64,000 nucleotides of DNA, taken from the NCBI GenBank assembly GCA_963761615.1, contig CAVXGU010000003.1, positions 2,852,001-2,916,000 of the forward strand, given 5' to 3'. This DNA is from CAVXGU01 sp963761615 (GTDB taxonomy: Bacteria > Acidobacteriota > Vicinamibacteria > Vicinamibacterales > CAVVIG01). Positions 17,003 through 25,592 of this stretch are shown piece by piece. Position numbers and translations under genes: made by a program. Under the pieces are notes generated by a model, which was not told where the DNA came from, did not search any database, and saw nothing but the letters and a program-made list of their open reading frames with translations. Every line of letters starts with the position of its first letter. The stretch's first letter is position 1.

Positions 17003-17752
17003 ATGCCTCGAAAGAGCCGACTGGATTCGTTGCTCGTCGAGCGGGGCCTGGCGCAGACGAGGGAGCGGGCGCGCGCGCTCATCCTCGCGCGGCGTGTGAC
17101 GGTGGATGGTCAGGTGGTCTCGAAGGCCGGCGCGCCGGTCGGTGCCGACGCACGCATCGAGCTCGCCGCACCGGATCATCCCTACGTCGGACGCGGCGGC
17201 CTGAAGCTCGCGGGCGCGCTCGACGCGTTCGGCCTCGATCCGCACGGCCGGCTGGCGCTCGATGTCGGCGCGTCGACGGGAGGATTCACCGACGCGCTGC
17301 TGCAGCGCGGCGCGGCGCACGTGATCGCCGTGGACGTCGGCCACGGTCAGCTCGACTGGCGGCTGCGTACCGACCCGCGGGTCACCGTGCACGAAGGCGT
17401 CAACGCACGGGCCCTCGACAACCGCGTCGTGCCCCGGCCGGTCGGCATCGCGACCATCGACGTCTCGTTCATCTCCCTGCGGCACATCCTGCCCGCCGTC
17501 CGGCCGCTCGTCGCACCGGACGCGGACGTCGTCGCCCTCGTCAAACCCCAGTTCGAGGCGGGGCGCGAAGAGGTCGGCAAGCACGGCCTGGTCACGGACC
17601 CGGCGGTTCAGGCGGCCACCGTGGAGGCGGTGACCGCGGCGGCGGAAGCCGCCGGGTTCCGCCGGGTGGCTGTGGCGCCCGCCGCCATCACGGGTGCCAC
17701 CGGCAACCAGGAGTACTTCCTGCACCTGAAGCCCGCGTTTGTGGTTCCATAG
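17003..17752 (+). CDS. tlyA: TlyA family rRNA methyltransferase / putative hemolysin
   Basis: 249 residues. An N-terminal S4 RNA-binding domain (about 1-65; RLDSLLVERGLAQTRERARAL) is followed by PYVGRGGLKLAGALDAF and an FtsJ-like Rossmann methyltransferase with the SAM motif LDVGASTGGFTDALL (about 88-102). Conserved downstream elements are VDVGHGQLDWRLR, VKPQFEAGREEVGKHG and TGATGNQEYFLHL. Known TlyA proteins are 2'-O-methyltransferases of ribosomal RNA. The ATG at 17003 fits the S4 start. nadK follows 6 bases later, as in many genomes. Confidence 0.95.
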   Translation: MPRKSRLDSLLVERGLAQTRERARALILARRVTVDGQVVSKAGAPVGADARIELAAPDHPYVGRGGLKLAGALDAFGLDPHGRLALDVGASTGGFTDALLQRGAAHVIAVDVGHGQLDWRLRTDPRVTVHEGVNARALDNRVVPRPVGIATIDVSFISLRHILPAVRPLVAPDADVVALVKPQFEAGREEVGKHGLVTDPAVQAATVEAVTAAAEAAGFRRVAVAPAAITGATGNQEYFLHLKPAFVVP

Positions 17753-17758
17753 GCGTGC

Positions 17759-18652
17759 ATGGCGTCCACGTCTCCTGCGCCCGCGGTCGGCATCGTGGCC
17801 AAGCAGCGCCTCACGGCCGTCGCCCGGCATCTCGCGGACATCGAACGATGGCTGGCCCAGCGCGGCGTCGGCACGGTGTTCGAGACGGCCACGGGCGCCC
17901 TCTTGGCACCGGCCGCCGGACGCCGGACGGCCGACAAACGCACGCTCGTCGAACAGGTGGGCCTCGTTCTGGTCCTGGGCGGCGATGGCACCCTGCTGAG
18001 CATGGCCGACTGCATCGGCGCCGCCGGCCTGTCGATCCCGATCCTCGGGGTGAACTTCGGCAGCCTCGGCTTCCTGACCGAGGTGACGCTGCCCGAGCTT
18101 TATCCGTCCCTCGAAGCCGCCCTGGCGGGCGAGGCGCCGATCGAGGAACGGCTCATGCTCCGCGCGGCGAAGATCAGCGCCTCGGGGGACGTGAGCGAGC
18201 ACACGGCGCTCAACGACGTCGTCGTCACCAAGTCCGGGACCGCCGCGCGGATGATCGAGCTGTCGATCTGGGTGGACGCCGAGTTCGTGATGCGGGTCCG
18301 GGCCGACGGCGTGATCGTCGCGACGCCGACGGGCTCGACGGCGTACAACCTGTCCTCGGGTGGGCCGATCGTCCAGCCGAACGTCGAAGCGCTGCTCGTC
18401 ACGCCAATCGCGCCGCACACCCTGACCAACCGGCCGCTCGTCGTGCCGGCCGGCTCGACGGTCCGCGTGCGCCCGCACACGAGCGACGGCGACGAGGTTC
18501 TGGCGAGCTTCGACGGACAGGCGTCCTCGGAGCTCCGGGAGGGGGACGAGGTCCGCGTCGGGCGCGCGGAGACGACGCTGCGCCTCGTCCGTCCGTCGAC
18601 ACGGAGCTACTTCGAGGTTTTGCGCGAGAAGCTCAAGTGGGGCGAGCGCTGA
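17759..18652 (+). CDS. nadK: NAD kinase
   Basis: 297 residues. NAD kinase phosphorylates NAD to NADP. Hallmarks: LVLGGDGTLLSMAD (about 70-83, the GGDG nucleotide-binding loop), GVNFGSLGFLTEV (about 96-108), LNDVVVTKSG, and the second conserved block TPTGSTAYNLSSGGPIV (about 183-199) with PIAPHTLTNRPLVVP. The gene is intact and of normal length, and it closes the ymdB-nadK plus-strand run. mltG ends convergently 3 bases beyond its stop. Confidence 0.97.
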   Translation: MASTSPAPAVGIVAKQRLTAVARHLADIERWLAQRGVGTVFETATGALLAPAAGRRTADKRTLVEQVGLVLVLGGDGTLLSMADCIGAAGLSIPILGVNFGSLGFLTEVTLPELYPSLEAALAGEAPIEERLMLRAAKISASGDVSEHTALNDVVVTKSGTAARMIELSIWVDAEFVMRVRADGVIVATPTGSTAYNLSSGGPIVQPNVEALLVTPIAPHTLTNRPLVVPAGSTVRVRPHTSDGDEVLASFDGQASSELREGDEVRVGRAETTLRLVRPSTRSYFEVLREKLKWGER

Positions 18653-18655
18653 GCC

Positions 18656-19705
18656 TCACGAGTGGGGCCGCGCGGCCCGAAGCCGCCTGAAGTACTCCAC
18701 CTGATACTCCCGCACGTTGCGGTTGTGCTCGGCGAGCGTCCGCGCGAAGACGTGCGACCCGTCGTTGCGGCTGACGAAGTACAGGTAGTCCACGTCGGCG
18801 GGATGACCGGCGGCCTCGAGCGACGCGAGCCCCGGCGCGGCGATTGGCCCAGGCGGCAGCCCGGTCACGCGGTAGGTGTTGTACGGGGAATCGACGGCCA
18901 GGTCGGCGCGGCGGATGTTGCCCGTATAGGTGCCCGCCTGCTCGAGCGCGTAGATCACCGTCGGGTCGCACTGGAGGGGCATCCCCTTCTTCAGCCGGTT
19001 GTCGTACACGGCGGCGACGATCGGCCGCTCGTCCGGCCGGGCTGTCTCCTTCTCGACGAGCGACGCCAGCGTCACGAGCTGCCGGGTGGTCAGCCCGCGC
19101 GCACGGGCGGCCTCACGCAGTTCCGGCGTCAACTCGTGCCGGAAGCGATCGGTCATGAGCCGCACGAGTGCCGACGCGCTCACGCGCCGCGGCACGGCGT
19201 AGGTTTCGGGAAACAGATAGCCCTCGAGGGTCTTCGCGCCGGGATCGACGTCCGCCACGAGCGAGACGTCCTCGGCGGCGGCGACGAAGTCGCCGGCCGG
19301 GCCGAACCCGTGGGACTCGAAGACCTGGGCCATCTGCGCGATCGTCAGGCCCTCGGGAAAGGTGATGTTGACCGTGTAGATGTCGCCGCGGGCGATCCGA
19401 TCGATCACCGCGAGCGGCGTGATCGGGTCGGCGAAGCGGTACTCGCCCGCGCGCAGCCGCTGGGCCTGGCCGCTCAGCCACACGGCGGCGCGGTACGTCG
19501 TCAGGCTGCGCACGACTCCGGCCCCCACCAGGCGGCGACCGATCTCGCGGCTGCTGGCGCCGGCCGGGACGTCGACGAAGACCTCGGACGACGTGTAGCC
19601 GCGATAAGGTTCGTGTGCCTGGTGGTACAGGAACCACACCGGCGCGACGATGGCCGCGACGAGCAGCGGCACGAGCGCCAGCAGCGCACGCCGCCTCATG
19701 CCCAT
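18656..19705 (-). CDS. mltG: Endolytic murein transglycosylase MltG
   Basis: A 349-residue YceG-like protein that cleaves nascent glycan strands at the periplasmic face of the inner membrane. Seen: an N-terminal transmembrane anchor (about 6-25), a LysM-like region with SREIGRRLVGAGVV, and the catalytic glutamate block KTLEGYLFPETYAVP (about 175-190). Next come LASLVEKETARPDERPIVAAV and the closing LPPGPIAAPGLASLEAAGHP with YLYFVSRNDGSHVF. It overlaps the upstream ruvX by 10 bases, the common ruvX-mltG pairing. Another in-frame start lies six bases downstream. Confidence 0.95.
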   Translation of the reverse strand: MGMRRRALLALVPLLVAAIVAPVWFLYHQAHEPYRGYTSSEVFVDVPAGASSREIGRRLVGAGVVRSLTTYRAAVWLSGQAQRLRAGEYRFADPITPLAVIDRIARGDIYTVNITFPEGLTIAQMAQVFESHGFGPAGDFVAAAEDVSLVADVDPGAKTLEGYLFPETYAVPRRVSASALVRLMTDRFRHELTPELREAARARGLTTRQLVTLASLVEKETARPDERPIVAAVYDNRLKKGMPLQCDPTVIYALEQAGTYTGNIRRADLAVDSPYNTYRVTGLPPGPIAAPGLASLEAAGHPADVDYLYFVSRNDGSHVFARTLAEHNRNVREYQVEYFRRLRAARPHS

Positions 19706-20148
19706 CCGTCGCCGGCCCGCCCGGGGCGTTCCAGGTAGTCCTGCAGGATGATCGCCGCGGCTTCCGCGTCCAGCCGGGCCTTGCGCTTCCGCCAGTCCGG
19801 TTCGTGAACGGCGAGGCGCTCCTCGGCTTCGACGCTCGTCAGCCGCTCGTCCTCGGTCGCGACGGGCAGGGCGACGCGCTTGCGCAGCGACTCGACGAAT
19901 TGCGTCACGGTCGAGGTCTGGTCGGTCGGCGACCCGTCGAGGCGCAGCGGGAGCCCGACCACGACGGCGCGGAGACCGTCGTCCTCGGCCGCGAGGCGCG
20001 TGACTTCCCCGGCGACGCGCGCGACCGCATCGGCGTACCCGCGGACCTGCAGCGTCGACAGGGGCCGGGCGATGGTGCCGGACGGATCACTGATCGCGAG
20101 CCCCACGCGCCGCTCGCCAACGTCCACGCCGAGTACGCGCCCTCTCAT
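19696..20148 (-). CDS. ruvX: Holliday junction resolvase RuvX/YqgF
   Basis: 150 residues with the RNase H-like fold of YqgF proteins, involved in Holliday junction resolution and/or pre-16S rRNA processing. Conserved acidic sites are visible: LGVDVGERRVGLAISDP at the N-terminus, VVVGLPLRLDG in the middle, VATEDERLTSVEAEERL, and DAEAAAIILQDYLE near the end. The ATG at 20148 (MRGRVLG) is preferred over a TTG three codons upstream. It is coupled to mltG. Confidence 0.94.
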   Translation of the reverse strand: MRGRVLGVDVGERRVGLAISDPSGTIARPLSTLQVRGYADAVARVAGEVTRLAAEDDGLRAVVVGLPLRLDGSPTDQTSTVTQFVESLRKRVALPVATEDERLTSVEAEERLAVHEPDWRKRKARLDAEAAAIILQDYLERPGRAGDGWA

Positions 20149-20200
20149 GTCCAACAAATTACCAGATCCGTGGATTGAGGCCGGAAGCAGCGCGACACGC

Positions 20201-20278
20201 CATCACCACATCACCACATCACCACATCACCACATCACCACATTCCCCCCGTTCCCCCCGTTCCCCCCGTTCCCCCCG
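20201..20278. repeat. Two adjacent tandem repeats (CATCACCA x5, then TTCCCCCCG x4)
   Basis: Five perfect copies of an 8-base unit CATCACCA occupy 20201-20240. After two bases, four perfect copies of a 9-base unit TTCCCCCCG occupy 20243-20278. The tract lies in the 160-base gap between the divergent ruvX and envC genes. Such simple-sequence tracts can slip in replication, and their position beside two start regions makes an effect on expression possible, though nothing here proves it. Confidence 0.9.
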
Positions 20279-20309
20279 TCCCCCCGGTCCCCATGCGATA
20301 ATTCCGCCG

Positions 20310-21459
20310 GTGCGCGTGAGTGTGCTCGCCCGCTGCGGACTCGCCGCGACGCTCGTCGTCCTGGCCCTGTCGCTGGCGTTCGCGCAGCAGGCCGATCGCG
20401 GGCGCACGGAGGCGCTGTCCAGGCTCGCCAGCGACCGCCTGGAGGCGCTCCGCCACGAAGCCGACCGCCTGGCGGCCAGCGAGCGCACCGTTCTGAACGA
20501 GCTGCGCCAGCTCGACGTCCAGCGCCAGATCGAGACCGAGGAACTGCGCCGGATTCAGGCCGAGCGGGCGGACGTGGGCGCCCGGCTCGACGCGACGAAC
20601 CAGCGGATTGCCGACCTCGAAGATCAGGATCGCGCGGCGCGGCCCGAGCTCGAGGCGCGCCTCGTCGAGATGTACAAGCTCGGGCAGGGACGCTATCTGC
20701 GACTGCTGCTGTCGGCTGCCGACCTGCGGCGTGTCGGTCAGGCCTCGCGGATGGTGGGCGTGCTGGCCAAGCTCGATGGCGATCACCTCGCGGAGTACCG
20801 GCGGACCCTCGACGAGCTCGGAACGGCGCGCGCCGATCTCCACGCCCGCCAGGCCGAGCTCGAGAAGCTTCAGGCGGATGCCACGGCGGCCCAGGCGGCG
20901 CTCGCGAAATCCGTGGCGGCCCGTAACGACCTCGTCCGTCGGATCGACGAGCAGCGCGACGTGAACGCGCAGTTCACGAGCGACCTCCGCACGGCCCAGG
21001 GCAAGCTGCAGCAGACGCTGCGCGGCCTGGCGGCCGGCACCCCCACCGAGCCGTCGGCACTCCCGATCGGGCCCTTCCGGGGCGACCTGCCCTGGCCGGC
21101 GGTCGGTCAGGTCCAGCGCCGGAGCGGACGGACCTCCGCGCCGGAGGCCTCCAACGGGACCGGCATCGAGATCGCGGCCGCCGAGGGTTCGCCGGTCACC
21201 GCCGTCCACGACGGCCTCGTGGCCTTCGCCGGCAGCTTCAGCGGCTTCGGCAACCTCGTCATCCTCGACCACGGCGGTCGTTCCTTCAGTCTTTACGGGG
21301 ACCTGCTCGACCTGGCCGTCAACCAGGGCGACCACGTCCAACGGGGGCAGGCGCTCGGGGAGGTCGGCACGCTGCCCGCCGGGCCGCCCGGTCTCTATTT
21401 CGAGATCCGCGATCGACGGCCGGCCCGTCGACCCGCTACAATGGTTGGCGAAACCCTGA
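20310..21459 (+). CDS. envC: EnvC-like murein hydrolase activator (degenerate LytM domain), one frameshift
   Basis: About 382 residues once one extra base at about 21,411 is removed. It has an N-terminal signal sequence (about 1-25), a long coiled coil (about 30-250) and a C-terminal LytM/M23-like domain (about 285-375). The zinc ligands are missing: the usual H-x-G-x-D is GTGIEI and the usual YGHL is YGDLL. This matches EnvC-type activators, which switch on amidases without cutting peptidoglycan. With the shift corrected the ending is the classic IRIDGRPVDPLQWLAKP and stop at 21457-21459. Uncorrected, the frame runs through into ctpA and mimics an 824-residue fusion. The start is GTG at 20310. 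Confidence 0.85.
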
Positions 21460-21473
21460 CTTTTCGAGGTCTC

Positions 21474-22649
21474 ATGAGCTCTCGCACGCGCATCCTCGTG
21501 CTGTCCATCACGGCCCCCGTGGTCGCCTTCGTCGTCATCGGCGGCCTGCTCGGACGCGTCGCCGCGCGCGAGGACACCTACGCGGACCTGAAGATGTTCG
21601 AAGAGGTGACGCAGCTCATCGACAACAACTACGTCGAGAAGGTGGACGTCGCGCACGTGATGCACGGGGCCCTCGACGGGCTGGCCGAGAACCTGGACGC
21701 CGACAGCGCGTACCTGACGCCCGATCAGGTCGCGCAGGTCGAGGCCGGCAAGCCGCTGCCGTCCGGCGACGTGGGCCTCGAGCTCACCCGGCAGTACTAC
21801 CTGCGGGTGATCGCCGCGCGCGACGGCTCGCCCGCCGCCGAGGCCGGTCTCGATACCGGCGACTACATCCGCATGATCGACGGCCAGCCCACGCGGGAGA
21901 TGAGCGTGTGGGAAGGCATCCGGGCGCTTCGCGGAGCACCGGGGACCAAGGTGAAGCTCACCGTCTTCCGGGGCGACGCCAACGAGCCGCACGAAGTCGA
22001 GTTGACGCGCGCCGTGCTGCCGCCGTCCTCCGTCTCCGGCCGGATGGAGACGCCGCGCATCGGCTACCTGCGCATCGCGGCCATCGGTTCCCGGACGGCC
22101 GCGGAGGTTAAGGCGCGCGCCGCGGAGCTCGCCAAGGGCGGCGCGACGGAGCTTCTGGTCGACGTCCGCCGCACGTCGACGGGCACGCTCGACGACGGGA
22201 TCGCCGTCGCGCGGCTGTTCGTCCACGACGGCACGCTCGCAGTGCGCGAGAGCAAGGGCGAACGCCAGCCCGTCACGGCCGCGGCCGGTGACGGCGCGAT
22301 CACGTTGCCGGTGCAGGTGCTCATCGACGCGGGCACGTCGGGCGCGGCGGAGGTCTTCGCGGCGGCCCTGTCGGGCAACCACCGGGCCGACCTGGTCGGC
22401 GAGCACACGATCGGGCGCGCCGCGCTGCAGTCGCTCGTCAAGCTGCCCGACGGCTCGGGCCTGTGGCTCTCGACCACGCAGTACCTGACGCCCTCGAACA
22501 AGCCGCTCGAGGAGACCGGCCTCGCCCCGGACGTCGCCGTCGACGAGCCGGGCGTCGAGTTCGGGCAGCCGGCTCCGAAGACCGATCCCATCCTGGACAA
22601 GGCGCTCGAGCGCGCCGCGACCGTCAAGGGCACCAAACAGGCCGCGTGA
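21474..22649 (+). CDS. S41 family (CtpA-like) protein with PDZ domain, catalytic dyad apparently lost
   Basis: 391 residues: an N-terminal transmembrane segment (about 7-27), a helical region with DADSAYLTPDQV, a PDZ domain (about 95-170, AGLDTGDYIRMIDGQP), then an S41 peptidase-like domain. In active C-terminal processing proteases the Ser is in a GSASASE-type motif and the Lys in TFGKG. Here the aligned segments read DAGTSGAAEVFAAAL and EHTIGRAALQ, so the Ser position is Gly (Ser is next to it) and the Lys is Arg. I infer an inactive or altered protease. The ATG at 21474 lies 14 bases after the corrected envC stop, and the pairing envC-ctpA is common. Confidence 0.85.
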   Translation: MSSRTRILVLSITAPVVAFVVIGGLLGRVAAREDTYADLKMFEEVTQLIDNNYVEKVDVAHVMHGALDGLAENLDADSAYLTPDQVAQVEAGKPLPSGDVGLELTRQYYLRVIAARDGSPAAEAGLDTGDYIRMIDGQPTREMSVWEGIRALRGAPGTKVKLTVFRGDANEPHEVELTRAVLPPSSVSGRMETPRIGYLRIAAIGSRTAAEVKARAAELAKGGATELLVDVRRTSTGTLDDGIAVARLFVHDGTLAVRESKGERQPVTAAAGDGAITLPVQVLIDAGTSGAAEVFAAALSGNHRADLVGEHTIGRAALQSLVKLPDGSGLWLSTTQYLTPSNKPLEETGLAPDVAVDEPGVEFGQPAPKTDPILDKALERAATVKGTKQAA

Positions 22650-22689
22650 TATACTGAGCGGTCGCGTCGCCCCAAAAATCGGGAGATGT

Positions 22690-22765
22690 AGGCGCGTAGC
22701 TCAGAGGTTAGAGCGCCTGCTTGACACGCAGGAGGTCGGTGGTTCGAGTCCACCCGTGCCTACCA
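22690..22765 (+). tRNA. tRNA-Val (anticodon GAC)
   Basis: A 76-base cloverleaf with encoded CCA. The acceptor stem AGGCGCG/CGTGCCT has one G-T pair. The D arm is GCTC/GAGC, the anticodon arm CCTGC-TTGACAC-GCAGG has GAC at 22723-22725, and the T arm is GGTGG/CCACC with the TTCGAGT loop. It sits between ctpA and thrS, 13 bases before the thrS start, and might be cotranscribed with one of them. Confidence 0.97.
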
Positions 22766-22778
22766 TTCACAACGTTTC

Positions 22779-24702
22779 ATGAGTCAGGTCACAGTCACGC
22801 TTCCGGACGGATCGAGCCGGTCCGTGTCCGCCGGTGCCCCGGTCCGCGCCGTCGCGGAGGCGATCTCGCCGCGCCTCGCCAAGGCCGCGCTCGCGGCCCT
22901 GGTCGACGGCCGCCTGGTCGACCTGACCTATCCCCTCACGGTCGATGCCGCCGTGCGCATCGTGACCGAACAGAGCCCCGAGGCGCTCGCGCTCTACCGG
23001 CACAGCACCGCGCACCTGCTCGCGGCCGCCGTCACGGCCCTCTTCCCGGGCACGCAGTGCGGCATCGGCCCGGCGACCGACGAGGGCTTCTTCTACGACT
23101 TCGTCGTCGCGCGCCCGTTCGTCCCCGAGGACCTCGAGGCCATCGAGCGAAAGATGAAGGAGATGGCGGCGCAGGATCTGCCCTACGAGCGCCAGATGTG
23201 GCCGCGCGAGGAAGCCAAGGCGTTCTTCGCCGCGCGCGGCGAGCCGCTCAAGGTCCAGCTGATCGAGGAGAAGACGGCCGGCCAGCCGGACGTGTCCTGC
23301 TACGTCATCAAGGACCGGGACACCTTCGTCGACTTCTGCGTCGGCCCGCACGTGCCGTCCACGAACCGCCTCAAGGCATTCAAGCTCCTGACGACGTCGA
23401 ACGCCTACTGGAAGGGCGACGCGCACAACCAGCCGATGCAGCGGATCTACGGCACGGCGTTCTTCGCGGACAAGGACCTGAAGGCCTACCTGACGCAGGT
23501 CGAGGAGGCGAAGAAGCGCGACCACCGCAAGCTGGGCAAGGAGCTCGGGCTCTTCACGTTCCATCCCTGGGCGCCCGGCGCCGCGTTCTGGCTGGACAAG
23601 GGCACCACGCTCTACAACACGCTCGCCAACTACATGCGCGAGGTGCTGTTCCCGGCGGGCTACGTCGAGGTGAAGACGCCCCTCATCTACAACAAGGCGC
23701 TCTGGGAGCGGTCCGGGCACTGGGCGCACTTCCGGCAGAACATGTTCCTCATCGAATCCGAGAACGAGACGATGAGCGTCAAGCCGATGAACTGCCCCGG
23801 CCACTTCCTCACCTACGCGAGCGAGGTGCACAGCTATCGCGACCTGCCGATCCGCTATCACGAGCAGACGCCGCTGCACCGGAACGAGGCGTCTGGGGTG
23901 CTCTCGGGGCTGACACGCGTCCGGCAGTTCTCGCAGGACGACGCGCACTGTTTCGTCACCCCGGAGCAGATCGGCGAGGAGGTCGAGCGGCTGATCCGGC
24001 TGGTCCAGCGGGTGTACGGCGACTTCCAGCTGGCCTTCGAGGCGAAGCTCTCGACGATGCCGGCCGAGCACATGGGCGAGGAAGCGACGTGGCGGCACGC
24101 CGAAGCGCAGCTCAAGGCGGCGCTCGACGCCGCCGCCATCGCATTCACCATCAACGAGGGCGACGGGGCGTTCTACGGGCCCGAAGATCGACTTCGACGT
24201 GACCGATGCCATCGGCCGCAAGTGGCAGTGCGCGACGATTCAGCTCGACTACCAGCAGCCCGAGAACTTCGACCTCAAGTACATCGGGGCCGACAACGCG
24301 GAGCACCGGCCGGTGGTGATCCACCGTGCCATCTTCGGCAGTTTCGAGCGCTTCATCGGGATCCTGATCGAGCACTACGCCGGCGCCTTCCCGCTCTGGC
24401 TCGCCCCCGTCCAGGCGGTCGTGCTGCCGATCGCCGACCGGCACGCCCCCTACGCGGGGACGGTCCGGGACCGGCTGCGCGGGGCGGGGCTGCGGGTCGA
24501 ACTCGACGAGCGGCAGGAAAAGATCGGTTATAAGATCCGGGAAGCGCAGATCCGGAAGGTGCCCTATATGCTGGTCGTCGGCGACCGCGAGACCGCTGAG
24601 GGGACCGTCGCCGTCCGGACGCGCGCCGGGGGGGACCGCGGCGCGTCGCCGGTCGATGCGTTCATCGCCGAGGCCGTGGACGACGTGACACGACGCCGCT
24701 GA
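22779..24702 (+). CDS. thrS: Threonine--tRNA ligase, one frameshift
   Basis: About 640 residues after removing one C from the CCC at 24180-24182. ThrRS charges tRNA-Thr and edits serine. Seen: an N-terminal TGS domain (1-60), an editing domain with YRHSTAHLLAAAV (about 68-80) and FCVGPHVPST, and a class II core with motif 1 region YVEVKTPLIYN, MNCPGHFLTY (about 328-337), RYHEQTPLHRNEASGVLSGL and RQFSQDDAHCF. After the corrected break, FYGPKIDFDVTDAIGR and an anticodon-binding domain from about residue 535 follow. A single-copy essential gene broken by one homopolymer base is most simply an assembly error. Confidence 0.95.
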
Positions 24703-24730
24703 GTGGCGGTCGCACAACCGAGGAGGCTTT

Positions 24731-25300
24731 ATCGCTTTCGATAGAGGAGCCCGCCGCGACGATCGCGTGCGGGTCAACGAGCGCATCCGGGTTCGCGAGA
24801 TCCGGGTCATCGACGACACCGGGCAGCAGCTCGGCATCATGCCGCCGCCCCAGGCGCTGGCGATCGCGAAGCAGAAGGGACTCGACCTGGTCGAGATCTC
24901 GCCGACGGCGGTGCCGCCGGTTTGCCGCATCATGGACTTCGGGAAGTACCAGTACCAGGAGCAGAAGCGAGCGCGCGAGGCGCGGCGGCACCAGAAGGTC
25001 ATCGAGGTCAAGGAGATCAAGTTCCGGCCGAAGGTCGACGAACACGACTACCAGTTCAAGAAGAAGCACATCGAGCGCTTCCTCGAGGACGGCGACAAGG
25101 TGAAGGCCACGATCTTCTTCAGGGGCCGCGAGATGGCGCATCCCGAGATCGGCCGGCGCATCCTCGAGCGGCTCGTCGACGAGCTGGCCGACGTCGCGGT
25201 GGCCGAGTCGATGCCGCGGATGGAAGGCAACCAGATGCACACGATCCTCAGCCGGCGTCCGGCGGGTGGCAGCAAGCCACGGCCGGCGGCGGCGCGGTAG
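24731..25300 (+). CDS. infC: Translation initiation factor IF-3, non-AUG (AUC) start
   Basis: About 189 residues. IF-3 keeps ribosomal subunits apart and proofreads start codons. Core motifs: RVNERIRVREIRVID, KGLDLVEISPTAVPPVCRIM, FGKYQYQEQKR and the C-terminal KVKATIFFRGREMAHPEIG. I place the start at ATC (24731-24733), four bases after a strong GAGGAGG. This adds an N-terminal IAFDRGARRDDR typical of the family. The first in-frame GTG (24767) has no comparable ribosome site and would truncate the protein by 12 residues. IF-3 genes commonly use AUU/AUC/AUA starts so that IF-3 represses its own translation. It lies 28 bases after thrS. Confidence 0.93.
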   Translation: MAFDRGARRDDRVRVNERIRVREIRVIDDTGQQLGIMPPPQALAIAKQKGLDLVEISPTAVPPVCRIMDFGKYQYQEQKRAREARRHQKVIEVKEIKFRPKVDEHDYQFKKKHIERFLEDGDKVKATIFFRGREMAHPEIGRRILERLVDELADVAVAESMPRMEGNQMHTILSRRPAGGSKPRPAAAR

Positions 25301-25322
25301 TGTTGGAGAGCGAGAGACGGAC

Positions 25323-25520
25323 ATGCCGAAACTGAAGACGCACCGGGGCGCCGCCAAGCGCTTCAAGCGCACCAAGACGGGAAAGTTCCTCAGGCACAAG
25401 GCGTTCAAGCGCCACATCCTGACGAGCAAGACCACGAAGCGGAAGCGCGCGCTGCGGCACGCGACGACCGTCGCGGACGTCGATGCCGCCAAGCTGGCGC
25501 GGATGCTGCCGTACAAGTGA
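25323..25520 (+). CDS. rpmI: 50S ribosomal protein L35
   Basis: A 65-residue, very basic protein. MPKLKTHRGAAKRFKRTKTG and the closing LARMLPYK are signatures of bL35, a large-subunit protein. The ATG at 25323 follows a GAGAGACGGAC stretch. It stands between infC and rplT in the conserved infC-rpmI-rplT order. Confidence 0.98.
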   Translation: MPKLKTHRGAAKRFKRTKTGKFLRHKAFKRHILTSKTTKRKRALRHATTVADVDAAKLARMLPYK

Positions 25521-25534
25521 AGTCATGACGTGTC

Positions 25535-25555
25535 GGCTCGAGGTATCCTCGAGCC
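25535..25555 (+). terminator. Perfect 9-bp hairpin between rpmI and rplT
   Basis: GGCTCGAGG-TAT-CCTCGAGCC forms a perfect 9-bp stem with a 3-base loop, 37 bases before rplT. There is no following T run, so a simple intrinsic terminator is unlikely. An attenuator, processing site or leader structure bound by ribosomal protein L20 is possible. The role is not shown by sequence. Confidence 0.45.
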
Positions 25556-25592
25556 CTGAGCCTGCAGAGTCGTCAGAAGTGAGGAGCACGCA

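Noticed and set aside
20201..20278. CRISPR array
   Set aside because: Units of 8 and 9 bases are directly abutting with no spacers and no cas genes in the window.
20235..22406. Long minus-strand reading frame opposite envC-ctpA
   Set aside because: GC-rich third-position bias creates long antisense frames across this genome; this one has no family resemblance and opposes two recognised genes.
20175..22649. One 824-residue EnvC-CtpA fusion protein
   Set aside because: A single-base deletion restores a canonical EnvC C-terminus, a stop and a separate downstream start; upstream residues before 20,310 are encoded by simple repeats.
24180..24200. Programmed ribosomal frameshift in thrS
   Set aside because: No slippery heptamer or downstream structure of the known kind; one extra C in a homopolymer fits error better, and five other core genes show the same pattern.
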